A stretch of 64,000 bases of DNA. It comes from UBA4416 sp036676295. Lineage in GTDB: Bacteria > Bacteroidota > Bacteroidia > B-17B0 > Aurantibacillaceae. Position 1 is the first letter of the stretch. Every line of letters starts with the position of its first letter. Made by a program: the position numbers and the translations under genes. A model generated the notes under the pieces. That model made no database searches. It saw only the letters and a program-made list of their open reading frames with translations, and was not told the DNA's origin. This document shows positions 52,605-60,711 of this stretch, piece after piece. The stretch covers positions 186,001 through 250,000 of the forward strand of contig JAKFDE010000027.1 of assembly GCA_036676295.1 (NCBI GenBank), given 5' to 3'.

Positions 52605-53927
52605 TTATTTACTTATCGCCAACTTCACAATATCTTCATACACATTCTTCCAGTCTATCCAATCCTGAGCAGTTCCCATGGTATCGTTATGAAAGATGGT
52701 CACCAACTCTCCATTATACTTTTTTACTTCTTCTATGATTGGCTTTGCCATCTCAACGATCGTTTGAGGAGTAGCCTTATCCGTATACCTCAACGTTGTT
52801 TCGCTTAAACAATACGGATGAATTTTCAAGCCTGTTTCCAATTCATCGTCCAGATCATACCAATAAAAAGGGTAACAAATACTTGCTCTAAAACCATTGT
52901 GCAAAGAATATCCCATCGAATAATCATTGGTAATTCCTAATTCCAACAAAGTGTAATAAGTATCAGGAAACTTTAACATAGAAAAATGCTGACGTGAATT
53001 AAAAATTTCGCGATGGGTAATATTAGCCAAACGGTTCATTTCAATTTTTACCTGTGTTGGTTTATCATTCGACCGGAAAGAAGGATGAATACCAAGTCCG
53101 GCATAATCCGATAAATGTTTGATCAGTTTTTGAAAATTATAATTATTAGATGGATGATTCTTATCATTCATCCCGTAATCTCCCAACAAATAAAAATAGA
53201 TCACTTTAAGCTTATACTTTTTCTGTATCTCTAACTGATAATCGTATGAATCAAATGGATCCTTTTCTTTTTTCAATAATACAGAAGTGCGGTCTATCAG
53301 ATCATTTTTATCAAAACGCACTAATGATTTTAAATAACCTCCCAACGTGCGCATTACCCCTTTTTGCTTATATTTATAAGCATTATCAATATCAATGGTA
53401 GAAACGTAAGAATAACTCTTGTGTGTAATAATTAAATTACTGTACTTTTTCAGAAGCGCTTTTTCAAATTCGGCTATCCAAACATTAACCAAAGGAATTT
53501 TTAAAAAATCGTATTGATAAGCCAAACTGTTTTCTGCTTCAAAACGGTTAAAATTATCCGGCAAAAAGGGTAAATACTCTTCGTACCTACTCACTAAATA
53601 AAACGACGCAGCAAACAGATCAAATGGTAATGAGTTATTATAGGTTTTAAAAAAATACTTTCCATACGCTTCATGATTTTGCATTTGTATGGTTTGCTCT
53701 TTAATTCCGGATTCAAATAATAAATGATGAGCTGATATATGAAACTCCGAATCGATTTCCTGATTGGAATAGGATAATTTATTCCCTTCGTACAATCTAA
53801 AATCTTCGATGCTATTTGTTAAGTCAAACGCTAAGCCCAAACTATCTTTAAAAATTAAATTAAAAATATATTTTACCCTTGGGGTAATTTTATGAACGTA
53901 AATAAAAATATGTGAGTTTGGGTTCAA
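52605..53927 (-). CDS. Polysaccharide-deacetylase-like protein (paralogue B)
   Basis: A 440-residue paralogue of the downstream gene. Corresponding segments are IFIYVHKITPRVKYIFNLIF, YVSTIDIDNAYKYKQKG, LGIHPSFRS and VTIFHNDTM. The start is TTG at 53927, as no ATG lies nearer the conserved start of the paralogue. A -7 box (TATCTTTG) lies about 19 nt upstream of it. Two copies in tandem, followed by an amidotransferase, suggest successive modification of one envelope polysaccharide; this is inference. Confidence 0.75.
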   Translation of the reverse strand: MNPNSHIFIYVHKITPRVKYIFNLIFKDSLGLAFDLTNSIEDFRLYEGNKLSYSNQEIDSEFHISAHHLLFESGIKEQTIQMQNHEAYGKYFFKTYNNSLPFDLFAASFYLVSRYEEYLPFLPDNFNRFEAENSLAYQYDFLKIPLVNVWIAEFEKALLKKYSNLIITHKSYSYVSTIDIDNAYKYKQKGVMRTLGGYLKSLVRFDKNDLIDRTSVLLKKEKDPFDSYDYQLEIQKKYKLKVIYFYLLGDYGMNDKNHPSNNYNFQKLIKHLSDYAGLGIHPSFRSNDKPTQVKIEMNRLANITHREIFNSRQHFSMLKFPDTYYTLLELGITNDYSMGYSLHNGFRASICYPFYWYDLDDELETGLKIHPYCLSETTLRYTDKATPQTIVEMAKPIIEEVKKYNGELVTIFHNDTMGTAQDWIDWKNVYEDIVKLAISK

Positions 53928-53945
53928 GCTTGTTTAGTCTTAAAA

Positions 53946-53953
53946 CAAAGATA
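53946..53953 (-). promoter_or_regulatory. Bacteroidota -7 box for the deacetylase-asnB operon
   Basis: The minus strand reads TATCTTTG, a full match to TAnnTTTG, about 19 nt before the TTG start at 53927. The predicted leader is about 12 nt. Confidence 0.5.
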
Positions 53954-54110
53954 ATTCAATAGTTCAAAACGGGGCTTTTCTGCTAAAATTGTTATTTATA
54001 AGCAATTGTTAATTAAAATTCATATCGATTCTCACTAAATCATACGTCTTACTTTGAATTTTTCTAATTTTAGAGCTCATAAATTTTAATTCTAAAATCT
54101 TAAATATCGT

Positions 54111-55799
54111 ATGCAACAGTTAATCGAATGTGTGCCTAACTTCTCTGAAGGTGTTAATTTATCTATCATTAAAGAAATCACGAACGAAATTGAATCTGTA
54201 GAAGGGGTTCGTTTACTGAATGTGGATCCGGGTAAAGCTACCAATCGCACGGTGGTTACTTTTGTGGGCACACCACAAGCCGTAATTAACGCTGCTTTTT
54301 TGGCTATTAAAAAAGCCGGCGAATTAATTGAAATGAGCAAACATAAAGGCGAACACCCTCGTATGGGCGCTACCGATGTTTGTCCCTTAATCCCTATTGC
54401 CAACATTAGTATGGAAGAAACCGCCAATTGGGCAAAAAAATTAGGTGAACGTGTTGGTAAAGAATTAGCGATTCCTGTGTATTTATACGAAGCGGCGCAG
54501 CCAAATAAAGAACGCAGCAATCTATCCGTGATCAGGGCCGGCGAATACGAAGGCTTTTTCAAAAAAATACATTTACCGGAGTGGAAACCTGATTTTGGTC
54601 CACAAGAATTTGATGCTAAGCGTGGCGCTACAGTAATTGGTGCTCGCGACTTTTTAGTGGCTTACAATGTCAATTTAAATACTACCTCAACCCGTCGTGC
54701 CAACTCGATAGCTTTTGATGTGCGCGAGGCCGGACGTGTAAAACGCGAAGGCGATCCTATCAATGGTAAAATTGTGATGGATGCAAAAGGGAATCCTGTT
54801 TCAATACCCGGTACTTTAAAATCAGTGAAAGCCATTGGTTGGTTTATTGAGGAATATGGCGTAGCTCAAATTTCGATGAACTTAACCAATATCAATATTA
54901 CTCCATTACACATTGCCTTTGATGAAGTTTGTAAAAAAGCAACTGAGCGCGGTATTAGAGTAACAGGCTCTGAATTAGTAGGATTAGTGCCTTTAAAATC
55001 ACTATTAGATGCCGGTAAATTCTTCTTACAAAAACAACAACGTTCAACAGGCGTATCTGAAAAAGAATTAATTAAGATAGCAGTTAAAACAATGGGATTA
55101 GATGAGCTTGGGCCATTTAAACCCGAAGAACGCATCATTGAATATTTATTAAAAGATAAAGCGGACAGCAAATTAGTGAGCATGAGCTTGGTTGACTTTG
55201 CTGATGAAACAGCCAGTGAAAGTCCGGCACCGGGCGGTGGCTCTATCTCTGCTTACATTGGCTCTTTAGGCGTTTCTTTAGCAACAATGGTAGCCAATTT
55301 ATCTTCACACAAAAAAGGTTGGGATGATAGATGGGAAGAGTTTAGCAACTGGGCAGAAAAAGGTCAAAATTACAAAGACCAGTTAACTAAATTGGTTGAT
55401 CTGGATACGGCTGCTTTCAATAAAATTATGACAGCTTTTAGTTTACCAAAAGGGTCCGATGAAGAAAAAGCCGCTCGTAAACAAGCCATACAAGACGCTA
55501 CAAAATTTGCCATTGAAGTTCCGTATAAGGTAATGCAGTTATCTTACGAAAGTATGACTTTGATCAAAGCGATGGCTGAAATTGGAAATCCAAATTCAGT
55601 AAGCGATGCCGGTGTAGGTGCTTTATGTGCTCGTAGTGCGGTAATGGGGGCATTTATGAATGTTCGTATCAATGCTGGTGGTTATGATGATAAGATCTTT
55701 GTGAACGACATTGTTGCAAAAGGTCAGGAAATTGAAAACAAAACCATTGCTTTAGAAGCAGAAATTTTAAAAATTGTGAATGAGAAAATTGGGATGTAA
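54111..55799 (+). CDS. ftcD: Glutamate formimidoyltransferase-formimidoyl-THF cyclodeaminase fusion
   Basis: A 562-residue bifunctional enzyme of histidine degradation and one-carbon metabolism. It transfers the formimino group from formiminoglutamate to tetrahydrofolate, then releases ammonia. Residues 1-300 are the formiminotransferase (IECVPNFSEGVN, KGEHPRMGATDVCPLIPI with the catalytic His82). A connector follows, and the cyclodeaminase begins at about 350 with ESPAPGGGSISAYIGSLG. The fusion is complete and follows the mammalian order. hutH and hutU are not in the window. ffh follows after 45 nt, with its own promoter box. Confidence 0.95.
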   Translation: MQQLIECVPNFSEGVNLSIIKEITNEIESVEGVRLLNVDPGKATNRTVVTFVGTPQAVINAAFLAIKKAGELIEMSKHKGEHPRMGATDVCPLIPIANISMEETANWAKKLGERVGKELAIPVYLYEAAQPNKERSNLSVIRAGEYEGFFKKIHLPEWKPDFGPQEFDAKRGATVIGARDFLVAYNVNLNTTSTRRANSIAFDVREAGRVKREGDPINGKIVMDAKGNPVSIPGTLKSVKAIGWFIEEYGVAQISMNLTNINITPLHIAFDEVCKKATERGIRVTGSELVGLVPLKSLLDAGKFFLQKQQRSTGVSEKELIKIAVKTMGLDELGPFKPEERIIEYLLKDKADSKLVSMSLVDFADETASESPAPGGGSISAYIGSLGVSLATMVANLSSHKKGWDDRWEEFSNWAEKGQNYKDQLTKLVDLDTAAFNKIMTAFSLPKGSDEEKAARKQAIQDATKFAIEVPYKVMQLSYESMTLIKAMAEIGNPNSVSDAGVGALCARSAVMGAFMNVRINAGGYDDKIFVNDIVAKGQEIENKTIALEAEILKIVNEKIGM

Positions 55800-55813
55800 G
55801 CCCCTATTTTTCT

Positions 55814-55821
55814 TATCTTTG
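55814..55821 (+). promoter_or_regulatory. Bacteroidota -7 box for ffh
   Basis: TATCTTTG matches TAnnTTTG fully, 23 nt before the ATG at 55845. A weak TTG lies at 55789-55791, 22 nt upstream of it. Confidence 0.5.
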
Positions 55822-55844
55822 CACCCTCAAAATAACAAAATAAC

Positions 55845-57191
55845 ATGTTTGATAATTTATCCGATAAGCTAGAAAGAGCCCTTAAAACACTAAAAGGGCA
55901 AGGTAAGATCACTGAAATTAACGTTGCCGAAACGTTAAAAGAAGTACGTAAAGCCTTATTAGATGCCGATGTTAACTACAAAGTAGCCAAAACATTTACT
56001 GATACGATCAAAGAAAAAGCCTTAGGACAAAACGTTTTAACGGCTGTTTCTCCAAGCCAATTATTAGTAAAGATCACTCATGATGAGTTAACCCAATTGA
56101 TGGGTGGACAAATGGAGGAGATCTTCCTTGGCGGAAATCCAACCATTATTTTAATGAGTGGTTTACAAGGTTCTGGTAAAACAACTTTTACAGGAAAATT
56201 AGCTAATTACTTAAAAACTAAAAAAGGTAAAAAACCTTTATTGGTAGCTTGCGACGTTTATCGTCCTGCTGCTATTGACCAATTACATGTATTAGGAGAG
56301 CAAGTTGGTGTTGATGTATATTCAAATCGCGACGAAAAAAATCCAATTAAAATTGCGGAAGCAGCTATACAACAAGCTAAAGAAAATGGTAATTCTGTTA
56401 TTTTAATAGATACTGCCGGTCGTTTAGCGGTTGATGAAGCCATGATGACGGAGATTGCGGAATTAAAAAAAGCAATCAAACCAACTGAAATTTTATTTGT
56501 AGTAGATTCCATGACCGGGCAAGATGCTGTAAACACAGCAAAAGCCTTTAATGATCGTTTAGATTTTGATGGTGTTATCTTAACCAAATTAGACGGTGAT
56601 ACCCGTGGTGGTGCCGCTTTATCTATTAAATCGGTTGTAAATAAACCAATTAAGTTCATTGGTACCGGCGAAAAAATGGAAGCTTTGGATGTTTTCTATC
56701 CGGAGCGTATGGCCGATCGTATCTTAGGGATGGGTGACGTTGTTTCCTTAGTTGAAAGAGCTCAGGAACAATTTAACGAAGAAGAAGCAAGAAAATTATC
56801 GAAGAAAATTGCTAAAAATCAATTTGACTTTAATGACTTCTTGGGTCAGTTACAACAGATCAAAAAAATGGGTAACATTAAAGATTTAGTTGGTATGATC
56901 CCCGGTGTTGGTAAAGCCATGAAAGATGCGGAAATTAATGATGATGCTTTTAAAGGTATTGAAGCCATTATTGGTTCTATGACTCCAAAAGAGCGCTCAC
57001 AACCTGAAATTTTAAACGGTTCTCGTCGCCAGCGTATTGCAAAAGGTAGCGGGCAAACCATTCAGGAGGTAAACAAATTATTAAAACAGTTTGAAGACAC
57101 TCGCAAAATGATGCGTATGATGGGTGATAAAAACCAAATGGCAAAATTGATGAAGAATATGCCAAACATGCCCGGAATGCCTAAAATGTAA
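55845..57191 (+). CDS. ffh: Signal recognition particle GTPase
   Basis: A 448-residue SRP54 protein that, with 4.5S RNA, targets nascent membrane proteins to the Sec translocon through FtsY. The N domain is residues 1-90. The G domain has GLQGSGKTT (about 107-115), DVYRPAAIDQL, DTAGRL and TKLDGDTRGGAAL. The Met-rich M domain from about 300 has GNIKDLVGMIPG, SRRQRIAKGSGQTIQEVNKLLKQF and the closing MPNMPGMPKM. All motifs are intact and the length is normal. Confidence 0.97.
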   Translation: MFDNLSDKLERALKTLKGQGKITEINVAETLKEVRKALLDADVNYKVAKTFTDTIKEKALGQNVLTAVSPSQLLVKITHDELTQLMGGQMEEIFLGGNPTIILMSGLQGSGKTTFTGKLANYLKTKKGKKPLLVACDVYRPAAIDQLHVLGEQVGVDVYSNRDEKNPIKIAEAAIQQAKENGNSVILIDTAGRLAVDEAMMTEIAELKKAIKPTEILFVVDSMTGQDAVNTAKAFNDRLDFDGVILTKLDGDTRGGAALSIKSVVNKPIKFIGTGEKMEALDVFYPERMADRILGMGDVVSLVERAQEQFNEEEARKLSKKIAKNQFDFNDFLGQLQQIKKMGNIKDLVGMIPGVGKAMKDAEINDDAFKGIEAIIGSMTPKERSQPEILNGSRRQRIAKGSGQTIQEVNKLLKQFEDTRKMMRMMGDKNQMAKLMKNMPNMPGMPKM

Positions 57192-57203
57192 TTTTAAATT
57201 TAT

Positions 57204-57228
57204 TGTCACACTGAGCGTAGTCGAAGTG
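57204..57228. repeat. Palindromic repeat fragment
   Basis: TGTCACACTGAGCGTAGTCG then AAGTG carries the end words of the repeat family seen at 6.0 and 22.3 kb. It fills most of the 48-nt gap between ffh and folD. Confidence 0.5.
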
Positions 57229-57239
57229 TATAAAATACT

Positions 57240-58118
57240 ATGATACTAATAGACGGAAAAAAAACATCACTCGAACTTCAGGCAGAAATTGCTGCAGAAG
57301 TGAAAGAACTTATTGCTAAAGGGAAAAAACAACCTCATTTAGCTGCCATCTTAGTTGGTGATGATCCGGCTTCTCAAACTTATGTGAACAATAAAGTAAA
57401 AGCTTGCCACAATGTAGGTTTCAAATCTACTTTGGTTCAGTTTGAAGCCTACGTATCTGAACAAAAATTATTAGCTAAAATTGATGAACTAAATAACGAT
57501 GATGATATTGATGGGTATATTGTTCAATTACCATTACCTCGTCACATCAACGAACAAAAAATTATTGAATCCATTAGACCAAGTAAAGACGTGGATGGTT
57601 TTCATCCGGTAAACGTTGGTCGTTTGGTTTTAAATTTACCTACTTATGTAAGCGCAACACCTTATGGTATTGTGCATTTATTACAACGTTATAACATCGA
57701 AACTAAAGGCAAACATTGTGTAGTTATTGGTCGTAGTCATATTGTAGGATCTCCTATGAGTATTTTAATGGCTAAGAATACTAATATTGCCAATAGTACC
57801 GTTACACTTTGCCACAGCCGTACAGAAAATTTAAAAGAGCATACTTTACAAGCTGATATCATTATTGCTGCTATTGGTAAACCAAATTTTGTAACTGCAG
57901 ATATGGTTAAGGAAGGTGCCGTAGTAATTGATGTAGGTATTAATCGTGTAGACGATGATACAACCCCCAAAGGTTTTAAATTAGTAGGCGATGTGAAGTT
58001 TGACGAAGTGTCTAAAAAAGCCTCTCACATTACACCTGTACCGGGTGGTGTTGGCCCAATGACCATTGCTTCTTTATTACAGAATACCTTAAAGGCAGCC
58101 AAAAAGGAGATTTTCTAG
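57240..58118 (+). CDS. folD: Methylenetetrahydrofolate dehydrogenase/cyclohydrolase
   Basis: A 292-residue bifunctional enzyme of folate one-carbon metabolism that converts methylene-THF to methenyl-THF and then formyl-THF. Tyr48 and catalytic Lys52 are in TYVNNKVKACHNVG. QLPLPRHI, VVIGRSHIVGSPMSILM (Rossmann, NADP binding) and VTPVPGGVGPMT-type TPVPGGVGPMTIA are all present. The gene follows ffh, and the window also has ftcD 1.4 kb upstream, so two folate enzymes are near each other with ffh between. The downstream gap holds a repeat. Confidence 0.95.
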   Translation: MILIDGKKTSLELQAEIAAEVKELIAKGKKQPHLAAILVGDDPASQTYVNNKVKACHNVGFKSTLVQFEAYVSEQKLLAKIDELNNDDDIDGYIVQLPLPRHINEQKIIESIRPSKDVDGFHPVNVGRLVLNLPTYVSATPYGIVHLLQRYNIETKGKHCVVIGRSHIVGSPMSILMAKNTNIANSTVTLCHSRTENLKEHTLQADIIIAAIGKPNFVTADMVKEGAVVIDVGINRVDDDTTPKGFKLVGDVKFDEVSKKASHITPVPGGVGPMTIASLLQNTLKAAKKEIF

Positions 58119-58127
58119 GAATCCCCG

Positions 58128-58245
58128 TTTTCAAATTCGGTAAAATAATAAACAGTCCATCCCTGCGGAATAATAGCTCCAGAGGAGCTTTCTGTTTATA
58201 GAAAGATAGAGTAAATAAATTAACAAAGCTCCATCGGAGCGACCT
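58128..58245. repeat. Structured intergenic repeat with GCTCC/GGAGC hairpins
   Basis: AGCTCCAGAGGAGCT (58175-58189) and GCTCCATCGGAGC (58228-58240) are short palindromes. AAACAG (58150-58155) pairs with CTGTTT (58192-58197), and TTTCT can pair with AGAAA across GTTTAT. The GGAGC-GACCTGT end is one I associate with a widespread Bacteroidota intergenic repeat. It occupies most of the 212-bp gap after folD. No gene is present in it. Confidence 0.6.
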
Positions 58246-58312
58246 GTACCCCAACTTATCAACTAATTTCATAATGCTATAATTCATAGCAGAACAGTAT
58301 TACAAAACGTAG

Positions 58313-58320
58313 TAATTTTG
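58313..58320 (+). promoter_or_regulatory. Bacteroidota -7 box for the polymerase-DUF72 pair
   Basis: TAATTTTG matches TAnnTTTG, 10 nt before the ATG at 58331, so the leader would be only a few nt. Confidence 0.45.
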
Positions 58321-58330
58321 TGTTTATCAA

Positions 58331-59629
58331 ATGGAACCTGATAAACATAAATTAACGCCTCGTTCAAAAGCGCGTATCTTATTTATTGATATGAATAGCT
58401 TTTTTGCAAGCTGTGAGCAACAGGATAATTTTTATCTGCGTGGTCGTCCAGTGGCTGTTTGTGTATACACAGGCCGCTTTGGCTGCGTAATTGCCCCTTC
58501 TATTGAAGCAAAAAGATTTGGTGTAAAAACCGGCATGCGCTTAAATGAAGCCATTTTATTATGTAAAGATCTCGTACCTGTTGAAACACATCCCGATCGT
58601 TACCGCAACTATCACGTTAAGATCATGCATATCTTAAAATCATACAGCGAAGATGTGTTTCCTAAGAGTATTGACGAAGCCGTTGTTGATCTGACTAATT
58701 ATGAGCTCATCCATAAAGACATGGTAGAAGTGGCTAAAAACATCAAACGTGATATTCGTGAAAAAGTGGGAGATTGGTTAAAATGTTCCATAGGCATTGC
58801 TCCTACTTCCTTTCTGGCAAAGCTGGCATCAGACGTTCAAAAACCGGATGGCTTAACGATCATTGATCCCGAAAACATTGATAGTGTGTTATCCAAACTC
58901 AAATTAACTGCTATGGCAGGCATTTCCTACAGTACCGAAGAACGTTTAAAAAAAGGAGGTATTACTTCTCCTTTACAAATGCGTCATACTTCGCCCGAAA
59001 ATTTAAAAGCTATTTTTAAAAGCGTTTTAGGTTTTTACTGGCATTGCCGTTTAAATTTTATCGAGATCGATCTCAACAATCATCAGGATTACAAAAGCAT
59101 GCAAGCCATGCGTCATCTATCTAAAGAACAACGCTTATCTTACGAATCTATTAACGAATTATTAGTAGCATTGTGTTTAACGCTGGAGCGACGCATGATG
59201 AAGCGACATATTTTTGCCAACACCTTAGGCTGTAATATTCGCTATGCTAATGGCGATAAATGGGACGAATATATTCACCTCAGCAATCCCATACAAGATG
59301 GTGCTGAAATTTATCAGGGCATTATGGAACGCATTGAAGTGTTCGAAAATTCAAACCAAAATGAACGTATCATTCACACGGGCATCATTAGCATTAGCTT
59401 ATTTGTTTCTCACTTTATTGATAACACCATGGTTCAGTATAATTTGTTTGAAGACAATAGCAAAAAAGACCATTTACGAAAAGTAGTTTATGATCTAAAA
59501 GACAAATTCGGAAAAAATAAATTAATGCGAGCTGTAGAGTTAAGAGAAGGAGAACTCATGCAGGATGTGATTGGCTTTGGTTCTGTAAAAGATTTATATA
59601 ACGACGATAAAACAGAATTCATTGACTAA
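58331..59629 (+). CDS. Y-family DNA polymerase (atypical DinB/UmuC-like)
   Basis: A 432-residue Y-family lesion-bypass polymerase. The first catalytic residue is Asp20 in ILFIDMNSFFASCEQ; Asn at 22 replaces the usual second Asp, as in UmuC. The second motif, PKSIDEAVVDL, gives Asp115 and Glu116. GCVIAPSIEAKRFGVKTGMRL is the fingers region. The helix-hairpin motif (MAGISYSTEERLKKGGI) is divergent. QYNLFE near 385 resembles a beta-clamp-binding motif. The sequence resembles the Y-family group often mislabelled ImpB more than standard DinB. The stop overlaps the DUF72 start (TAATG). Confidence 0.85.
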   Translation: MEPDKHKLTPRSKARILFIDMNSFFASCEQQDNFYLRGRPVAVCVYTGRFGCVIAPSIEAKRFGVKTGMRLNEAILLCKDLVPVETHPDRYRNYHVKIMHILKSYSEDVFPKSIDEAVVDLTNYELIHKDMVEVAKNIKRDIREKVGDWLKCSIGIAPTSFLAKLASDVQKPDGLTIIDPENIDSVLSKLKLTAMAGISYSTEERLKKGGITSPLQMRHTSPENLKAIFKSVLGFYWHCRLNFIEIDLNNHQDYKSMQAMRHLSKEQRLSYESINELLVALCLTLERRMMKRHIFANTLGCNIRYANGDKWDEYIHLSNPIQDGAEIYQGIMERIEVFENSNQNERIIHTGIISISLFVSHFIDNTMVQYNLFEDNSKKDHLRKVVYDLKDKFGKNKLMRAVELREGELMQDVIGFGSVKDLYNDDKTEFID

Positions 59630-60537
59630 TGGAATTTGGTAGAGTATCACATAATTTAGATGCTATAAATTTTACCTTGCCGCCAAGTCATCCGGGAAGC
59701 TTAAAAGTGTTAGGAGAACAAAAGGCTAAACAGGTAAAGGTTTATGTTGGTTGTCCGATATGGAACGACGCTAGTTTTGTAGGAAGGATTTATCCTTCAC
59801 ATGCCAGACCAAGTAATTATGTGAAGTACTATGCTAAACAATTCAACAGCATCGAACTCAACATATCTCACTATCAGCAATTAGATCCGCTTCGTATACA
59901 ACATTGGGTAGAACTAACTCCCAACGATTTTAAGTTTTTCCCTAAAGTACAAAACCTTATTAGCCATACACCTATTTTACGACAAAATGCAGATGTGATG
60001 CGCGACTTCCTAAATAACATGAAACACTTTGGAAATAAATTAGGCATGCCTTTTTTACAATTACCCGAAAGTTATGATAGCAGTAAATTAAACGACCTAT
60101 TAAGTTTTTTGGATGATGTGGCCATGAGTGGCTTTGCTATTGAATTACGCCACCAGTCCTGGTTTAAAAACGAAGATATTTTAAAACAGGTGTGTAATTA
60201 CTTTTATAAAAACAATCTTACCTTTTTATTACTAGATACTGGCGGCAAACGAGAGGTTATTCATCAACGCTTAACAAGCAAAACCGCATTTATTCGTTTT
60301 TTAGCTAATGATTTACATCCTACAGATCATACAAGAATAAATGATTGGATAAAACAATTAGCTATTTGGATAGAACATGGACTGGAGGAAATTTGTTTTT
60401 TTGTTCACTCCCCAACAAATGCACTTATGCCCGATATTGTGACTTATTTTATAAAAACCTTACAAAAAGAAACCGGGATAAAGATCGAAGCTCCAAAAAT
60501 GAATACTCCTGCTCCTATCGAAAATAAGCTTTTTTAA
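59629..60537 (+). CDS. DUF72 (YecE-like) TIM-barrel protein
   Basis: A 302-residue DUF72 protein with a predicted TIM-barrel fold. Family segments are VYVGCPIWNDASFVGRIYPS (about 39-58), YYAKQFNSIELNISHY (about 68-83), FKFFPKVQNLISH, FAIELRHQSWF (about 166-176) and FIRFLANDL. The function of the family is not established. The start ATG overlaps the polymerase stop by one base, so the two are translated together. The C-terminal ENKLF is similar to a short clamp motif, but this is weak. A DNA-repair role is inferred from the pairing only. Confidence 0.85.
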   Translation: MEFGRVSHNLDAINFTLPPSHPGSLKVLGEQKAKQVKVYVGCPIWNDASFVGRIYPSHARPSNYVKYYAKQFNSIELNISHYQQLDPLRIQHWVELTPNDFKFFPKVQNLISHTPILRQNADVMRDFLNNMKHFGNKLGMPFLQLPESYDSSKLNDLLSFLDDVAMSGFAIELRHQSWFKNEDILKQVCNYFYKNNLTFLLLDTGGKREVIHQRLTSKTAFIRFLANDLHPTDHTRINDWIKQLAIWIEHGLEEICFFVHSPTNALMPDIVTYFIKTLQKETGIKIEAPKMNTPAPIENKLF

Positions 60538-60653
60538 AGTTATGGTAATTGTAAATTAAATTTGATTTTTGGCAAAATATATAGTTGCCGGAGTGAAACT
60601 ATTATTTGAATAAGTAAATGAAATCTTATGCGATACCGAGGTGTATAAAAAGC

Positions 60654-60683
60654 GAAAGTCTCGGCCACTACCCCGAGACTTTC
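60654..60683 (-). terminator. Rho-independent terminator of the FadL-like gene
   Basis: GAAAGTCTCGG and CCGAGACTTTC (60654-60664 and 60673-60683) form an 11-bp stem with an 8-nt loop. On the minus strand it is followed by GCTTTTTATA. It lies 28 nt past the minus-strand gene's stop. Confidence 0.8.
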
Positions 60684-60711
60684 TAACCAATTAATCTAGA
60701 ACAAAACTACA

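Noticed and set aside
58331..59629. Type VI secretion protein ImpB, a name used in databases for this polymerase group
   Set aside because: The catalytic Asp and Glu motifs are those of a Y-family polymerase, and no type VI secretion gene is nearby.
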